From the NCBI GenBank assembly GCA_900545335.1, contig UQYP01000004.1:1-64000 (forward strand): 64,000 bases of DNA, given 5' to 3'. Position numbers and translations under genes: made by a program. Below, piece after piece: positions 8,975 to 16,867 of the stretch (position 1 is its first letter; every line of letters begins with the position of its first letter). This DNA is from an uncultured Sutterella sp. Its GTDB lineage: Bacteria; Pseudomonadota; Gammaproteobacteria; Burkholderiales; Burkholderiaceae_F. The notes beneath the pieces are model-generated. The model searched no databases, was not told where the DNA came from, and saw only the letters and a program-made list of their open reading frames with translations.

Positions 8975-9538
8975 ATGTCGCATAAGTGGCTCAGCAAGGA
9001 CGCAATCTGCGGCCTTGTTGCTTTAACGCTTTTTATTCTGACGATTCCATTAAGTAATTGGGTCGTTGTCAATGTCGGTCTGGTTTGTGAGGCAAACGGA
9101 CCGTGTCTGATCCCGGTCTGGCCCGGCCTGATGGCGCCTTCAGCTGTGATGATTGCAGGTGCCGCACTTGTGCTCAGAAACGGTGTTCAGGCTTTTTTAG
9201 GTGCTCCCTTTTCCTTGATGGCGATTGCAGTCGGCACGGCTTTGTCTGCGCTTTTTGCTTCTCCTTCTCTCGTGATCGCCTCAGCAGCAGCCTTCTGCTT
9301 TTCTGAATTAGCTGATTTCGCTGTTTATACCCCGATGAGAAAGCATTTTCCGGCTTTCTCGGTTGTGATGGCAGGATTGGCCGGCTCCATTATCGACAGC
9401 GCTATTTTTCTTTCACTGGCTTTCGGCAGCATTGAATTTATTGAAGGTCAGGTGTTGGGGAAATTTTGGATGTCTTTGCTCGCCGGTATGGTGATCCGTT
9501 ATTTAAGACCGCGTTTGGCGCCCAATCCGAAATTCTGA
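8975..9538 (+). CDS. VUT-family membrane transporter (putative queuosine-precursor uptake)
   Basis: A 187-residue, almost entirely hydrophobic protein with about five to six membrane spans, of the DUF165/VUT family. The NGPCLIPVWPGL segment, the ELADFAVYTPMRK motif and the C-terminal GQVLGKFWMSLLA are typical of this branch. Characterised VUT members (YhhQ type) import the queuosine precursors preQ0/preQ1. The facing neighbour queC makes preQ0, which supports the same pathway here, but specificity is inferred. The start at 8975 follows GGAGG by five bases. The longer frame from 8918 lacks a ribosome site. A hairpin occludes that site, as described for the leader. Confidence 0.8.
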   Translation: MSHKWLSKDAICGLVALTLFILTIPLSNWVVVNVGLVCEANGPCLIPVWPGLMAPSAVMIAGAALVLRNGVQAFLGAPFSLMAIAVGTALSALFASPSLVIASAAAFCFSELADFAVYTPMRKHFPAFSVVMAGLAGSIIDSAIFLSLAFGSIEFIEGQVLGKFWMSLLAGMVIRYLRPRLAPNPKF

Positions 9539-9543
9539 TGACT

Positions 9544-9578
9544 AAAAGCCTCCGAGGATCGATTTTTCGGAGGCTTTT
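9544..9578. terminator. Bidirectional terminator between the VUT gene and queC
   Basis: A 12-bp perfect stem (AAAAGCCTCCGA / TCGGAGGCTTTT) with an 11-base loop. A runs on one side and T runs on the other serve both converging genes. Confidence 0.85.
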
Positions 9579-9581
9579 AAT

Positions 9582-10292
9582 TTACGCGTTTTTCAATTTC
9601 AAAAATTCTTCAAATCCTTTTTGCCGCAACAGACAGGCCGGACACTTGCCGCAGCCGTATCCCCATGGGTGAAGGTGAGTATGATCGCCCTCGTAGCAGG
9701 TATGCGTTTCTTTGACGATAAAATCAACGAGCTCTTTGCCGCCTAATTCTTTGGCTAAAACCCATGTCTGAGCTTTGGTTTTAAACATGAGGGGCGTCTG
9801 AATTTCAATTTTCCAGTCCATTCCGAGGCTGAGCGCCTGCTCTAATGCATCCATTGTGTTACGGCGGCAATCCGGATAACCGGAAAAATCCGCCTGACCT
9901 ACACCGGTGACGATTGTATGAATCTCTTTAAGGTAGGCTCTTGCCGCTACGTAAGTCAGAAACATCAGATTGCGGGCCGGAACAAAAGAAGTGGGCAGAC
10001 CCCGGGAGCCATGCGCTTTAATGGCTTCTCCCGAACCTGTGAGTGCACTTGAGGAGACTTTTCCAAAGCTTTGTACATCGATGAGAAGGTCTTCGCCCAG
10101 TTTTGAGGCTAATTGAGGGTAACGCGTTCTGATTTCACTAAGAATCTCTTTTCGGCACTGCAATTCAACAACGTTTTTCTGTCCGTAGTCAAAGCCTACT
10201 GTTTCGACAAAATCGTAGTGGTTTAAGGCCCAGAAAAGACAGGTTGTAGAGTCCTGTCCTCCGGAAAAACTTACAATGGCGCCATTTTGCAT
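9582..10292 (-). CDS. queC: 7-cyano-7-deazaguanine (preQ0) synthase
   Basis: A 236-residue enzyme that converts 7-carboxy-7-deazaguanine to preQ0 using ATP and ammonia, in queuosine biosynthesis. It shows the PP-loop SGGQDSTT at about residues 9-16. Near the C-terminus is the zinc-binding cysteine set (CYEGD...GYGCGKCPACLLR). Length fits the family. A clear AAGGAC ribosome site lies eight bases before the ATG. The partners queD, queE and queF are not in this window. The convergent VUT transporter may supply or salvage the same intermediates. Confidence 0.95.
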   Translation of the reverse strand: MQNGAIVSFSGGQDSTTCLFWALNHYDFVETVGFDYGQKNVVELQCRKEILSEIRTRYPQLASKLGEDLLIDVQSFGKVSSSALTGSGEAIKAHGSRGLPTSFVPARNLMFLTYVAARAYLKEIHTIVTGVGQADFSGYPDCRRNTMDALEQALSLGMDWKIEIQTPLMFKTKAQTWVLAKELGGKELVDFIVKETHTCYEGDHTHLHPWGYGCGKCPACLLRQKGFEEFLKLKNA

Positions 10293-10388
10293 ACGTTGTC
10301 CTTTCTCATTGAGCCATGCAGTCTAGCGCATTTTCCCGCGCTGTTCTGTGCTAACCTTCGGGAAAAATATTTTTGAGATTCGTTATCA

Positions 10389-11357
10389 ATGCAAGAAAAA
10401 ACCGCTGTCATCCTGATGAATACAGGCTCACCCGCAGCTCCGACGAGTGCAGCCCTTCGGACTTACCTTAAAGATTTTTTGTCGGATCCCAGAATTATTG
10501 AATTACCGTCTTGGGTTTGGCAGCCTATTTTAAGAGGATTCATACTGCGTACGCGTCCTGCGAAAAGCGCAGAGCGGTACAAAAAAATATGGCTGCCTGA
10601 CGGCTCGCCGCTAATCGTTTATACGCAGGCTCTCGTTGAAAAACTCAATGAAAAACTGCCCGAAGAGGTGACCGTGGCAATGGCTATGCGAGTCGGTTCG
10701 CCTTCAACGGCTGAGACAGTTCGGAGACTCAAAAAAGAGGGCTTTTCCCGTTTTCTCTTTTTCCCGATGTTTGCACAGTACGCTACGCAAACGACCGAGT
10801 CTTGCCTGGATGCCATTCATGAGATTGAAAAAGAAATTCCTCAGGGCTTCACCTGGGATTGGATTCGTCCTTACTTTGATCATGAAGGCTATGCTGAGCT
10901 TTGGGCCGATAAGATCCGAGCCTGCCGCACACTCGGCGCTCATCTTGTCATGAGTTTTCACGGAATACCTGTTAAAAGCATTCAAAAAGGCAGCCCCTAC
11001 CAGAAACAATGTCTGCAGACAGCGCAGATGATTGCCCAAAAGCTTGGGTTAAAAGAAGGGGAGTATTCGATTGCTTATCAGTCGCGTTTCGGCAATGACC
11101 ACTGGCTTCAACCGTATCTCACCGGTCACGTTGAAAAACTTTTGAAAGACAATGTTCAATGCATCGATGTCGTCTGTTTGTCTTTTAGTGTCGACTGCCT
11201 GGAAAGCTTGGAAGAGATCGGTCTGGAGCTCAAAGATCACTATTTGCAATCAGGCGGGAAACATTTCGGTTTGATTGCCTGCCCGAATGATGATGAAGCT
11301 GCGGTGAACTTTTACCGCGATCTCATTGCTGAGGCGCTTCAAGCCATGCACTCGTAG
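10389..11357 (+). CDS. hemH: Ferrochelatase
   Basis: This 322-residue enzyme inserts ferrous iron into protoporphyrin IX as the last step of protoheme synthesis. The N-terminal AVILMNTGSPAAPTSAALRTYL matches the family start (LLNLGTP-like). The catalytic histidine sits in SFHGIPVKSIQKGSPY at about residue 190. The C-terminal signature appears as FSVDCLESLEEIGLEL. Length is normal. It is divergent from queC and ends at a bidirectional terminator. hemC and hemD lie 30 kb further along the window, so heme synthesis appears to be native. Confidence 0.95.
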   Translation: MQEKTAVILMNTGSPAAPTSAALRTYLKDFLSDPRIIELPSWVWQPILRGFILRTRPAKSAERYKKIWLPDGSPLIVYTQALVEKLNEKLPEEVTVAMAMRVGSPSTAETVRRLKKEGFSRFLFFPMFAQYATQTTESCLDAIHEIEKEIPQGFTWDWIRPYFDHEGYAELWADKIRACRTLGAHLVMSFHGIPVKSIQKGSPYQKQCLQTAQMIAQKLGLKEGEYSIAYQSRFGNDHWLQPYLTGHVEKLLKDNVQCIDVVCLSFSVDCLESLEEIGLELKDHYLQSGGKHFGLIACPNDDEAAVNFYRDLIAEALQAMHS

Positions 11358-11369
11358 AGGGCCAATATC

Positions 11370-11410
11370 AAAAATCCTTCGCAAGTCTGTCAAACCAACG
11401 AAGGATTTTT
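11370..11410. terminator. Bidirectional terminator after hemH
   Basis: A 12-bp stem (AAAAATCCTTCG at 11370-11381, CGAAGGATTTTT at 11399-11410) with A and T tails. It lies between hemH and the convergent M20 gene. Confidence 0.85.
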
Positions 11411-11448
11411 TGCTAAAGAGGCCTTATGTCAGGCCTTAATCCGCATAA

Positions 11449-12720
11449 TTAACCGTTGCGGCTTTTAATAAAGTTGGTGAAAACGCCCCAACCGATCGGC
11501 AGCGATACTTCATCCTGGATGCAGAAGTCACCTCGGTGGTGTCCGGGGTGATTGCATCCATAGTAAAAGAATGCGGCCTTCCCGCCATGCTCCTGCACGC
11601 GGCGAATGAGCATCGTGCAGTCTTCGCTGCCCACTTTGGCATTCATATCCACTACAGATTCAACGCCGGGGACGCAGGCGGCAGCCTTTTTAACGGCTTC
11701 AACGGCCTCTTCGTCGCCCTTATACGTTACCGCTTCACCCATTCGGGTCAGACGATACTGAACACCATAGGCTGCAGCCATACCTTTTACCGTCATTTCG
11801 ACGTTGGCGGCCATGTAGTCATTGATTTCGGTACTTTCACCGCGCACTTCAAGCTGCATATAAGCGTGAGGAGCAACGATGTTGCGGCCGACACCGGAGA
11901 TGAGCTTGCCGATCTGAACGCGGGTAATGCCCTGGCTGTGACCGGGAAGCGACCCCAGTGACATGCAGGTAGCGGCCGCACACATTAAAGCGCTGCGGCC
12001 CTTTTCGGGAGAACCTGCTGCAGCCTGAATACCTTCGTACTCCAAGTCAAACTTGGTGGTGGCGAGGTAGCCGTGATGCGAGACACCGACTTGACCCAGA
12101 TACGCACCGCATCCGATATGAGCCCCGGCAAACCAATCGACATCATCGACAATACCCTTGGCAGCCATGGCAGCGGCACCTCTCACACCTTCTTCGGCCG
12201 GTTGGAAAAGGACTTTAACAGTGCCATTGAGACTGTCTTTATGATCGGCAAGCCAGGCAGCTACTCCGAGGCCCACTGCCGTGTGGCCGTCGTGACCGCA
12301 GGCATGCGAAAACCCCGGATATTCTGAACGGTAGTGTCCCTGGTTGGCTTCATGTTCAGCTTTAGTCGTCTCTTCAATCGGCAGACAGTCAATATCGACC
12401 CGAATGGCCGTGACCGGACCCGGACGACCGGTTTCCAATACGGCCATAGCACCGGTGTAACCTCCCAGACGTTTTAAAAACGCTTCTGGAACGCCATTCT
12501 CCAAAGCACGGGCCTGCGCTGCACTCGCTGCCTCTTCGTTTCGGCCCATCACTGCCTGAGGTTCGATCACTTCAATCCCTGCGAGGGCCTTCAGTCCCAA
12601 TTCTTCAAGGCGTTTGACAATGAAGTAGGTGGTTTCAAACTCGTTCCAACCGTCTTCGGGATGCGCATGCAGCCATCGACGGTCGGCGACCATTTGCTCT
12701 TTATAGTTGCGTTCTGTCAT
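11449..12720 (-). CDS. M20-family amidohydrolase (AbgA-like aminoacylase)
   Basis: A 423-residue metal-dependent amidohydrolase. It shows the M20D metal-site motifs SHACGHDGHTAVG (about residues 137-149) and PAEEGVRGA, the dimerisation domain, and the late VGSEDCTMLIRRV and CNHPGHHRGDF segments. The N-terminal RRWLHAHPEDGWNEFET and the insertion around MGRNEEAASAAQARALENG resemble AbgA, which cleaves p-aminobenzoyl-glutamate with AbgB. No AbgB is present, so the substrate is probably another N-acylated amino acid or dipeptide. It is the last gene of an operon with a DcuC carrier (12 bases away) and a DUF1177 gene, implying uptake and hydrolysis of one compound. Confidence 0.87.
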   Translation of the reverse strand: MTERNYKEQMVADRRWLHAHPEDGWNEFETTYFIVKRLEELGLKALAGIEVIEPQAVMGRNEEAASAAQARALENGVPEAFLKRLGGYTGAMAVLETGRPGPVTAIRVDIDCLPIEETTKAEHEANQGHYRSEYPGFSHACGHDGHTAVGLGVAAWLADHKDSLNGTVKVLFQPAEEGVRGAAAMAAKGIVDDVDWFAGAHIGCGAYLGQVGVSHHGYLATTKFDLEYEGIQAAAGSPEKGRSALMCAAATCMSLGSLPGHSQGITRVQIGKLISGVGRNIVAPHAYMQLEVRGESTEINDYMAANVEMTVKGMAAAYGVQYRLTRMGEAVTYKGDEEAVEAVKKAAACVPGVESVVDMNAKVGSEDCTMLIRRVQEHGGKAAFFYYGCNHPGHHRGDFCIQDEVSLPIGWGVFTNFIKSRNG

Positions 12721-12732
12721 TTTTTGCCTCGC

Positions 12733-14019
12733 TTAAAGTTCGAAAATAAAGCCCAATAAAATCACGTTGACGATCATCGGGATGGCCATACGTTTGGACA
12801 CTTCGAGGGGACTGGCTTTAATCATGCCTGCAATCACGAGGGTGGCGCCGGCAATCGGTGAGCACATGCGGCCCAGAGCACCGGAAAGCGATGCCACTAC
12901 GCCGAGGTTAGGAACCTTCATACCGAATTCCGCAGCAAAGGGCGTCACCGCCTGGTTAAATGCGTGCCCGGCAGCGTCGCCCGAGCCTGTTAACACACCC
13001 ATAAGGAATGGACCGAAGTTTGCTGCCAATGCGGCGATTTCTTTGGAGTCCTTTAACTGAACGATCAAAGCGTCAATGACGCCTGCAGCCTGCAGACCGC
13101 CCGCAAAGCAGCCCGCCGCAATGATGATGCCCAAAATGTTGGCGTAGCCTTTGCCCATACCGTTGAAAAATTCTTTCGTTAATTTTTCAGGATTGGCGCG
13201 AGTCACAAGCAGCGTGTAGATCGTACCGTAAATCATTGCTTCTGCTACGCTCATCTTCAAAACGGGCAGGCAGGTGGCGCCGAGCATCAAAAGAACGATC
13301 GGAAGGATCGGAGCGATAGCATAGAAAACGTTGACGTGTTCGGGCAATTCGCCTCTTGCGTCGCTTGCCACTTCAAAGACTTCTTCAGTTTCGCCTTCCT
13401 TACGCTTTTTGTAGTCACGGAAGACAAAAATCATCGCAGTGACCATGATGATATTCAAGGCGCACAGCAGAAGAATTCGAGGAGCGAACTGAACAATCAG
13501 ATCCATCACTTCCATGTTGGAAATCTTGGCGACCCAGACGTTATGACTCGATCCGGGCGAGAGCGCAGAAGGAATGATGGAACCGATAATGGCCGCACCG
13601 GCAATGGCAGGTTTAAAGCCGGCTCTCACCATCAGAGGAATCATGGTGGGGCCCAAGGCAGCAGCGCAGCCTGCTGCCGACGGAATGGCAATTGCCACGC
13701 ATGAAGCAATCAGCATGCAAAACGGCAGCAGGAAAAAGCCGAGTTTTCCCAAAGGTTTGACTAATAAACCGACAAAATGCACGTCACAGCGGGTCATTGA
13801 CACGACAGCGGCAAAACCCAGTGACGAGCAGATGGCCATGATCATGGAGGCGTTGGTCATGTTTTTGAGCATATTGCCCAAAGCAATTTGCGGAGCAAAG
13901 CTGATTAGGCCCATCGCCAGACCGGCCGTAATTAAAACCAGACGGGTTTCCCATCTTTTCAGTAAGCCGACTACAGTCAGAATGACAATGATGCAGGCGG
14001 CAATCATCGAGAATGTCAT
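12733..14019 (-). CDS. DcuC-family C4-dicarboxylate/amino-acid carrier
   Basis: A 428-residue inner-membrane carrier with about 12 hydrophobic spans. It shows DcuC-type landmarks: the N-terminal LVLITAGLAMGLI, IPSAAGCAAALGPTMIPLM in the first half, and PFLMGVLTGSGDAAGHAFNQ with SLSGALGRMCSPIAGATLVI in the second. Characterised DcuC proteins exchange or export succinate and related C4 acids in anaerobes. Here the partner genes (M20 hydrolase and DUF1177) argue for import of an amide or dipeptide-like acid instead. Its ATG overlaps the DUF1177 stop codon by four bases, and a GGAG lies nine bases upstream within that gene. Confidence 0.85.
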   Translation of the reverse strand: MTFSMIAACIIVILTVVGLLKRWETRLVLITAGLAMGLISFAPQIALGNMLKNMTNASMIMAICSSLGFAAVVSMTRCDVHFVGLLVKPLGKLGFFLLPFCMLIASCVAIAIPSAAGCAAALGPTMIPLMVRAGFKPAIAGAAIIGSIIPSALSPGSSHNVWVAKISNMEVMDLIVQFAPRILLLCALNIIMVTAMIFVFRDYKKRKEGETEEVFEVASDARGELPEHVNVFYAIAPILPIVLLMLGATCLPVLKMSVAEAMIYGTIYTLLVTRANPEKLTKEFFNGMGKGYANILGIIIAAGCFAGGLQAAGVIDALIVQLKDSKEIAALAANFGPFLMGVLTGSGDAAGHAFNQAVTPFAAEFGMKVPNLGVVASLSGALGRMCSPIAGATLVIAGMIKASPLEVSKRMAIPMIVNVILLGFIFEL

Positions 14020-14954
14020 GAGAGATCTCCGAAAGTTTGGAAGTGTTTCAACGAACCGTAGCGTCTGACGAGCCGTTCGTATTCCTTCGCATCATAAAAG
14101 AGATTTTCTTGCGTACCGCACACTTTTGCTGCCTCAATGACAAAACGCACACAGTCGTCCAGATCATTGAGGTGCGAGGCCCCAGTTGCACAGCCCGGTA
14201 CCTGCGTTTGTGTGGTAATTGCAACACCAACACAGGGCGCAGCGGTTGCAACACTGGGCTGAAGGATGGAATTGAGATGATAAATTCCGTTTCCGTAAGG
14301 TGTGATGTCCTGCTGCGTCAGAGGCAAAACAACAGGCAGGCGTCCGGTCGCAATTTCCATGAGCGAAAGCAGAGCTTCGCTCGTTCTGAGAATGTATCCC
14401 TCCTTTACAGTGGGCGTAATCGCAAAACCGCTGATATTGACGATTCGATTGCCCTTAGTGGTGTCAATGCAGAAGATAGCATCCATAGCAGGGTCGACTT
14501 CGGCGCTGTTGCACTGCTCGCTCGTGATCGGAGAGTCCATAAAGGGAACCGGATCGTGAGGACGTGTCGGAGCGTGCGGACAGATGTGAGTGGTGATAAT
14601 CACATCGCCCTGAAGCACGTCGCCTCTTTGATGCATTTGCGCAAGTTTTGCTGCACAGGCAACAGCGCAAAGCGCCCCGTCGCCGTCACTTGTAAAGCCC
14701 AGTCTTTCAGGACGGGCGCCGAGCCCACCGAGCCGTCCGATAATACCCAAGGTCGGGTATTGGCCTTGAGCGCTTTTACCTTTAGAGCCGGGGATTAACA
14801 CTCGGACAAAGTCGGTTGAACCTTTCTCTCCTGTCAGCGTTGTGATTCGGATATCCTCGGCACCATAGCCGCGAAGATACTCGGCAACCTTTTCACCGTC
14901 AACGGACGGATCATCCAGCAAATCCTGCAATTCGATGAGATGTTTAAAACTCAT
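14016..14954 (-). CDS. DUF1177-family protein, likely metal-dependent hydrolase-like
   Basis: A 312-residue soluble protein of the DUF1177 family, whose function is unknown. Striking segments are GRLGGLGARPERLGFTSDGD, the His/Cys/Pro-rich ITTHICPHAPTRPHDPVPFM (about residues 150-170), FCIDTTKGNRIVNISGFAIT and TPTVKEGYILR. The His and Asp clusters look like a metal site, but this is inference. The start at 14954 is favoured because AGGAG lies nine bases upstream. A longer frame to 15068 would run through the LysR operator. It is the first gene of the three-gene operon with the DcuC-like carrier and M20 hydrolase, and it faces the LysR gene. Confidence 0.85.
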   Translation of the reverse strand: MSFKHLIELQDLLDDPSVDGEKVAEYLRGYGAEDIRITTLTGEKGSTDFVRVLIPGSKGKSAQGQYPTLGIIGRLGGLGARPERLGFTSDGDGALCAVACAAKLAQMHQRGDVLQGDVIITTHICPHAPTRPHDPVPFMDSPITSEQCNSAEVDPAMDAIFCIDTTKGNRIVNISGFAITPTVKEGYILRTSEALLSLMEIATGRLPVVLPLTQQDITPYGNGIYHLNSILQPSVATAAPCVGVAITTQTQVPGCATGASHLNDLDDCVRFVIEAAKVCGTQENLFYDAKEYERLVRRYGSLKHFQTFGDLS

Positions 14955-15032
14955 GTTAACTACTCCTTTTTCTTCAATCCATTGTCCGAGCATCCCAGCG
15001 CAAGAGCCACTCTGATTCTTTGGTGTATTATG

Positions 15033-15055
15033 ATTTATTCCATGGTGGAATAAAT
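15033..15055. promoter_or_regulatory. Perfect palindrome, likely LysR-regulator operator
   Basis: Arms ATTTATTCCA (15033-15042) and TGGAATAAAT (15046-15055) are separated by TGG. The site lies in the divergent control region of DUF1177 and the LysR gene, 16 bases before the regulator's ATG. It contains an interrupted dyad of the T-N11-A kind that LysR proteins bind. The position fits autoregulation together with control of the operon. Confidence 0.65.
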
Positions 15056-15070
15056 ATCGGGACAACAAAG

Positions 15071-16012
15071 ATGTCGCTGCTTAACGAAGATCTGGATGTA
15101 TTTTTGGCAGTCTGTGATACGAGAAGTTTTTCTCTGGCTGCTCAAAAACTCTCACTGACACAGTCGGCTGTGAGTAAAAAAATCATGCGGCTTGAAAATT
15201 CCCTGGGTGTCGATCTTTTTGACCGGGCAAAACGTCCCATTGTTCTCACGCGAGAGGCAGAAGCTCTGAAATCTCAGGCAGAAAGTGCCAGAGAGACTTT
15301 GGAGAGAACGGCCGGAGAAATTCGCGAAGGAGCATTTCTGAGACCTGAATTCAGAATAGGTACGATTGAAAGTTTAGCCAAATGTTTTCTGCCCTCTTTT
15401 GTGACCCGTGTTCGGGAAAATGCTTCCCGTATTTTTGCGATGACCGGCACTTCTCAATCACTTATTCGTGCCTTGCAGCGCAAAGATATTGACTTTGCTT
15501 TGGTGAGTGACCTATTTTCAGAAAAGCAGGGACTGACGCGTTTAAAGGTGTTTGAAGAGCAGTCTGTTCTTCTGATGCCCCGATCGGTCCTAGCCTCTCA
15601 GACGAAAGACTGGACTTGGGAAACAATTCGTTTGTGCGGTCTGCCGTATCTGAAGTATTTTCGGGATGGTGGAGCGGGCCGCTTGAATGACACCTATATC
15701 AGTCTCTTGGATATGGACATTCCGAGCCGAATTGAAGTGGACTCAAGCGCAACAATGATGTCGCTTGTGGCGCGGGGAGCCGGATGGACGATTACTCGGG
15801 CACTGGCTGTTATTCAAAATCCGGAAGTGGCCTCTGAAGTGTCCGTTTTACCTTTGCCGCCTCCACAATTGTCACGGCCACTGTATCTGGTGGCACGGGC
15901 TGACGAGTCTCAGCGGTTGATTTCTCGTGTGGCAGAGGTTTCAGGGACCATTTTTGAAAAGGAAATTCGCCCGAAAATCCTGGAAATTGCTCCGTGGTTA
16001 TTGACCGATTGA
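15071..16012 (+). CDS. LysR-family transcriptional regulator
   Basis: A 313-residue LysR-type regulator. The N-terminal winged helix-turn-helix covers about residues 5-63 (FLAVCDTRSFSLAAQKLSLTQSAVSKKIMRLENSLG), with a linker helix to about 90 and then a periplasmic-binding-protein-like effector domain. The start at 15071 was chosen because the HTH begins directly afterwards. The longer frame from 15020 would include the palindrome. It is divergent from the DUF1177/DcuC/M20 operon and is the obvious candidate for its regulator, responding to the compound the operon uses. The effector is unknown. Confidence 0.9.
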   Translation: MSLLNEDLDVFLAVCDTRSFSLAAQKLSLTQSAVSKKIMRLENSLGVDLFDRAKRPIVLTREAEALKSQAESARETLERTAGEIREGAFLRPEFRIGTIESLAKCFLPSFVTRVRENASRIFAMTGTSQSLIRALQRKDIDFALVSDLFSEKQGLTRLKVFEEQSVLLMPRSVLASQTKDWTWETIRLCGLPYLKYFRDGGAGRLNDTYISLLDMDIPSRIEVDSSATMMSLVARGAGWTITRALAVIQNPEVASEVSVLPLPPPQLSRPLYLVARADESQRLISRVAEVSGTIFEKEIRPKILEIAPWLLTD

Positions 16013-16031
16013 GTTCAAAACTGAGTCATGA

Positions 16032-16059
16032 CTTGAATTTTTCTGAATCATCCCCATAT
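16032..16059 (+). promoter_or_regulatory. Sigma-32 heat-shock promoter of grpE
   Basis: CTTGAA at 16032-16037 and CCCCATAT at 16052-16059 are spaced by 14 bases, matching the RpoH consensus. They sit 40 bases before the grpE ATG. Confidence 0.85.
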
Positions 16060-16098
16060 TGGGATTATCAAAGACATACCCATTGCGGAGAATGATTC

Positions 16099-16704
16099 AT
16101 GCAAGAGACCACGAAAGAAACTGAAGTGAAAGATCAGGCCGAGCAAACTTTTGCTCAGGAGCCTCACCCCGAGCAGGCTCAGACGGACGCTCAACAGGCC
16201 GCGCAGCCGGAATGCGAGCCCGCAGCTACCGATGAGGCTCCCCAAGAACCTTCTGTTGAAGAGCTTCTGGCCGCAGCCAGAGAGGAAAATGCCAAGCTGC
16301 AGGATCTTTACATGCGTGCATTGGCTGAGGCTGAAAATGCCCGCCGCCGCGCTGAAGAATCGGTGGAAAAGGCACATAAGTTCGGAGTGGAAAAGTTTGC
16401 CAAAAACCTGTTGCCGGTGCTCGACAGCTTGGAAAAAGCCCTTGAATTGAGTCAAAACCCGGAAGATCCGATGATTCAGGGTGTACAGGCAACCTATCGT
16501 CAGTTTGTTCAGGCCATGGAAAAAAGCGGCATGACCGAAATTGATCCGGTCGGCGAAAAGTTTGACCCGACCCGTCATCAGGCGATCGCCATGGTTCCCG
16601 CTCAGGAAGGTCAGGTAAGCGGTCAAGTTGCTCAGGTGTTTCAGCGAGGCTGGCTTATCAGTGATCGCGTTTTGCGCGCCGCAATGGTAAGTGTTGTTCA
16701 ATAA
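16099..16704 (+). CDS. grpE: Nucleotide exchange factor GrpE
   Basis: A 201-residue co-chaperone that releases ADP from DnaK. An acidic, glutamine-rich unstructured N-terminus (about residues 1-50) leads into the long dimerising helix (EELLAAAREENAKLQDLYMRALAEAENARRRAEE). The beta-sheet head follows, with DPVGEKFDPTRHQAIAMV and the C-terminal VFQRGWLISDRVLRAAMVSV, the standard GrpE signature. GGAG lies eight bases before the ATG. It is the first gene of grpE-dnaK-dnaJ, with its own sigma-32 promoter. Confidence 0.97.
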   Translation: MQETTKETEVKDQAEQTFAQEPHPEQAQTDAQQAAQPECEPAATDEAPQEPSVEELLAAAREENAKLQDLYMRALAEAENARRRAEESVEKAHKFGVEKFAKNLLPVLDSLEKALELSQNPEDPMIQGVQATYRQFVQAMEKSGMTEIDPVGEKFDPTRHQAIAMVPAQEGQVSGQVAQVFQRGWLISDRVLRAAMVSVVQ

Positions 16705-16759
16705 TGCATTGAATTCAATAGGAAATTTTCGAGGATGCAATTATTTGTAAGCCTGACCC

Positions 16760-16787
16760 TTGAAAGTTTCAACCTTATCCCCATATT
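16760..16787 (+). promoter_or_regulatory. Sigma-32 heat-shock promoter of dnaK
   Basis: CTTGAAA at 16760-16766 and CCCCATAT at 16780-16787 are spaced by 13 bases, an excellent RpoH match, 80 bases before dnaK. The -10 region and the following ATTGGG are the same as in the grpE promoter. Confidence 0.9.
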
Positions 16788-16867
16788 GGGGGTAGAGCGT
16801 CGGGAAACGCAATGGTTATTCCCGCCGAAGTAAAGAATTTAGAGTTTTAAAACGAAGGAATTTCAAA

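Noticed and set aside
14037..14798. 253-codon open frame on the plus strand opposite DUF1177
   Set aside because: Shadow of the conserved DUF1177 gene, with no domain and no start signal.
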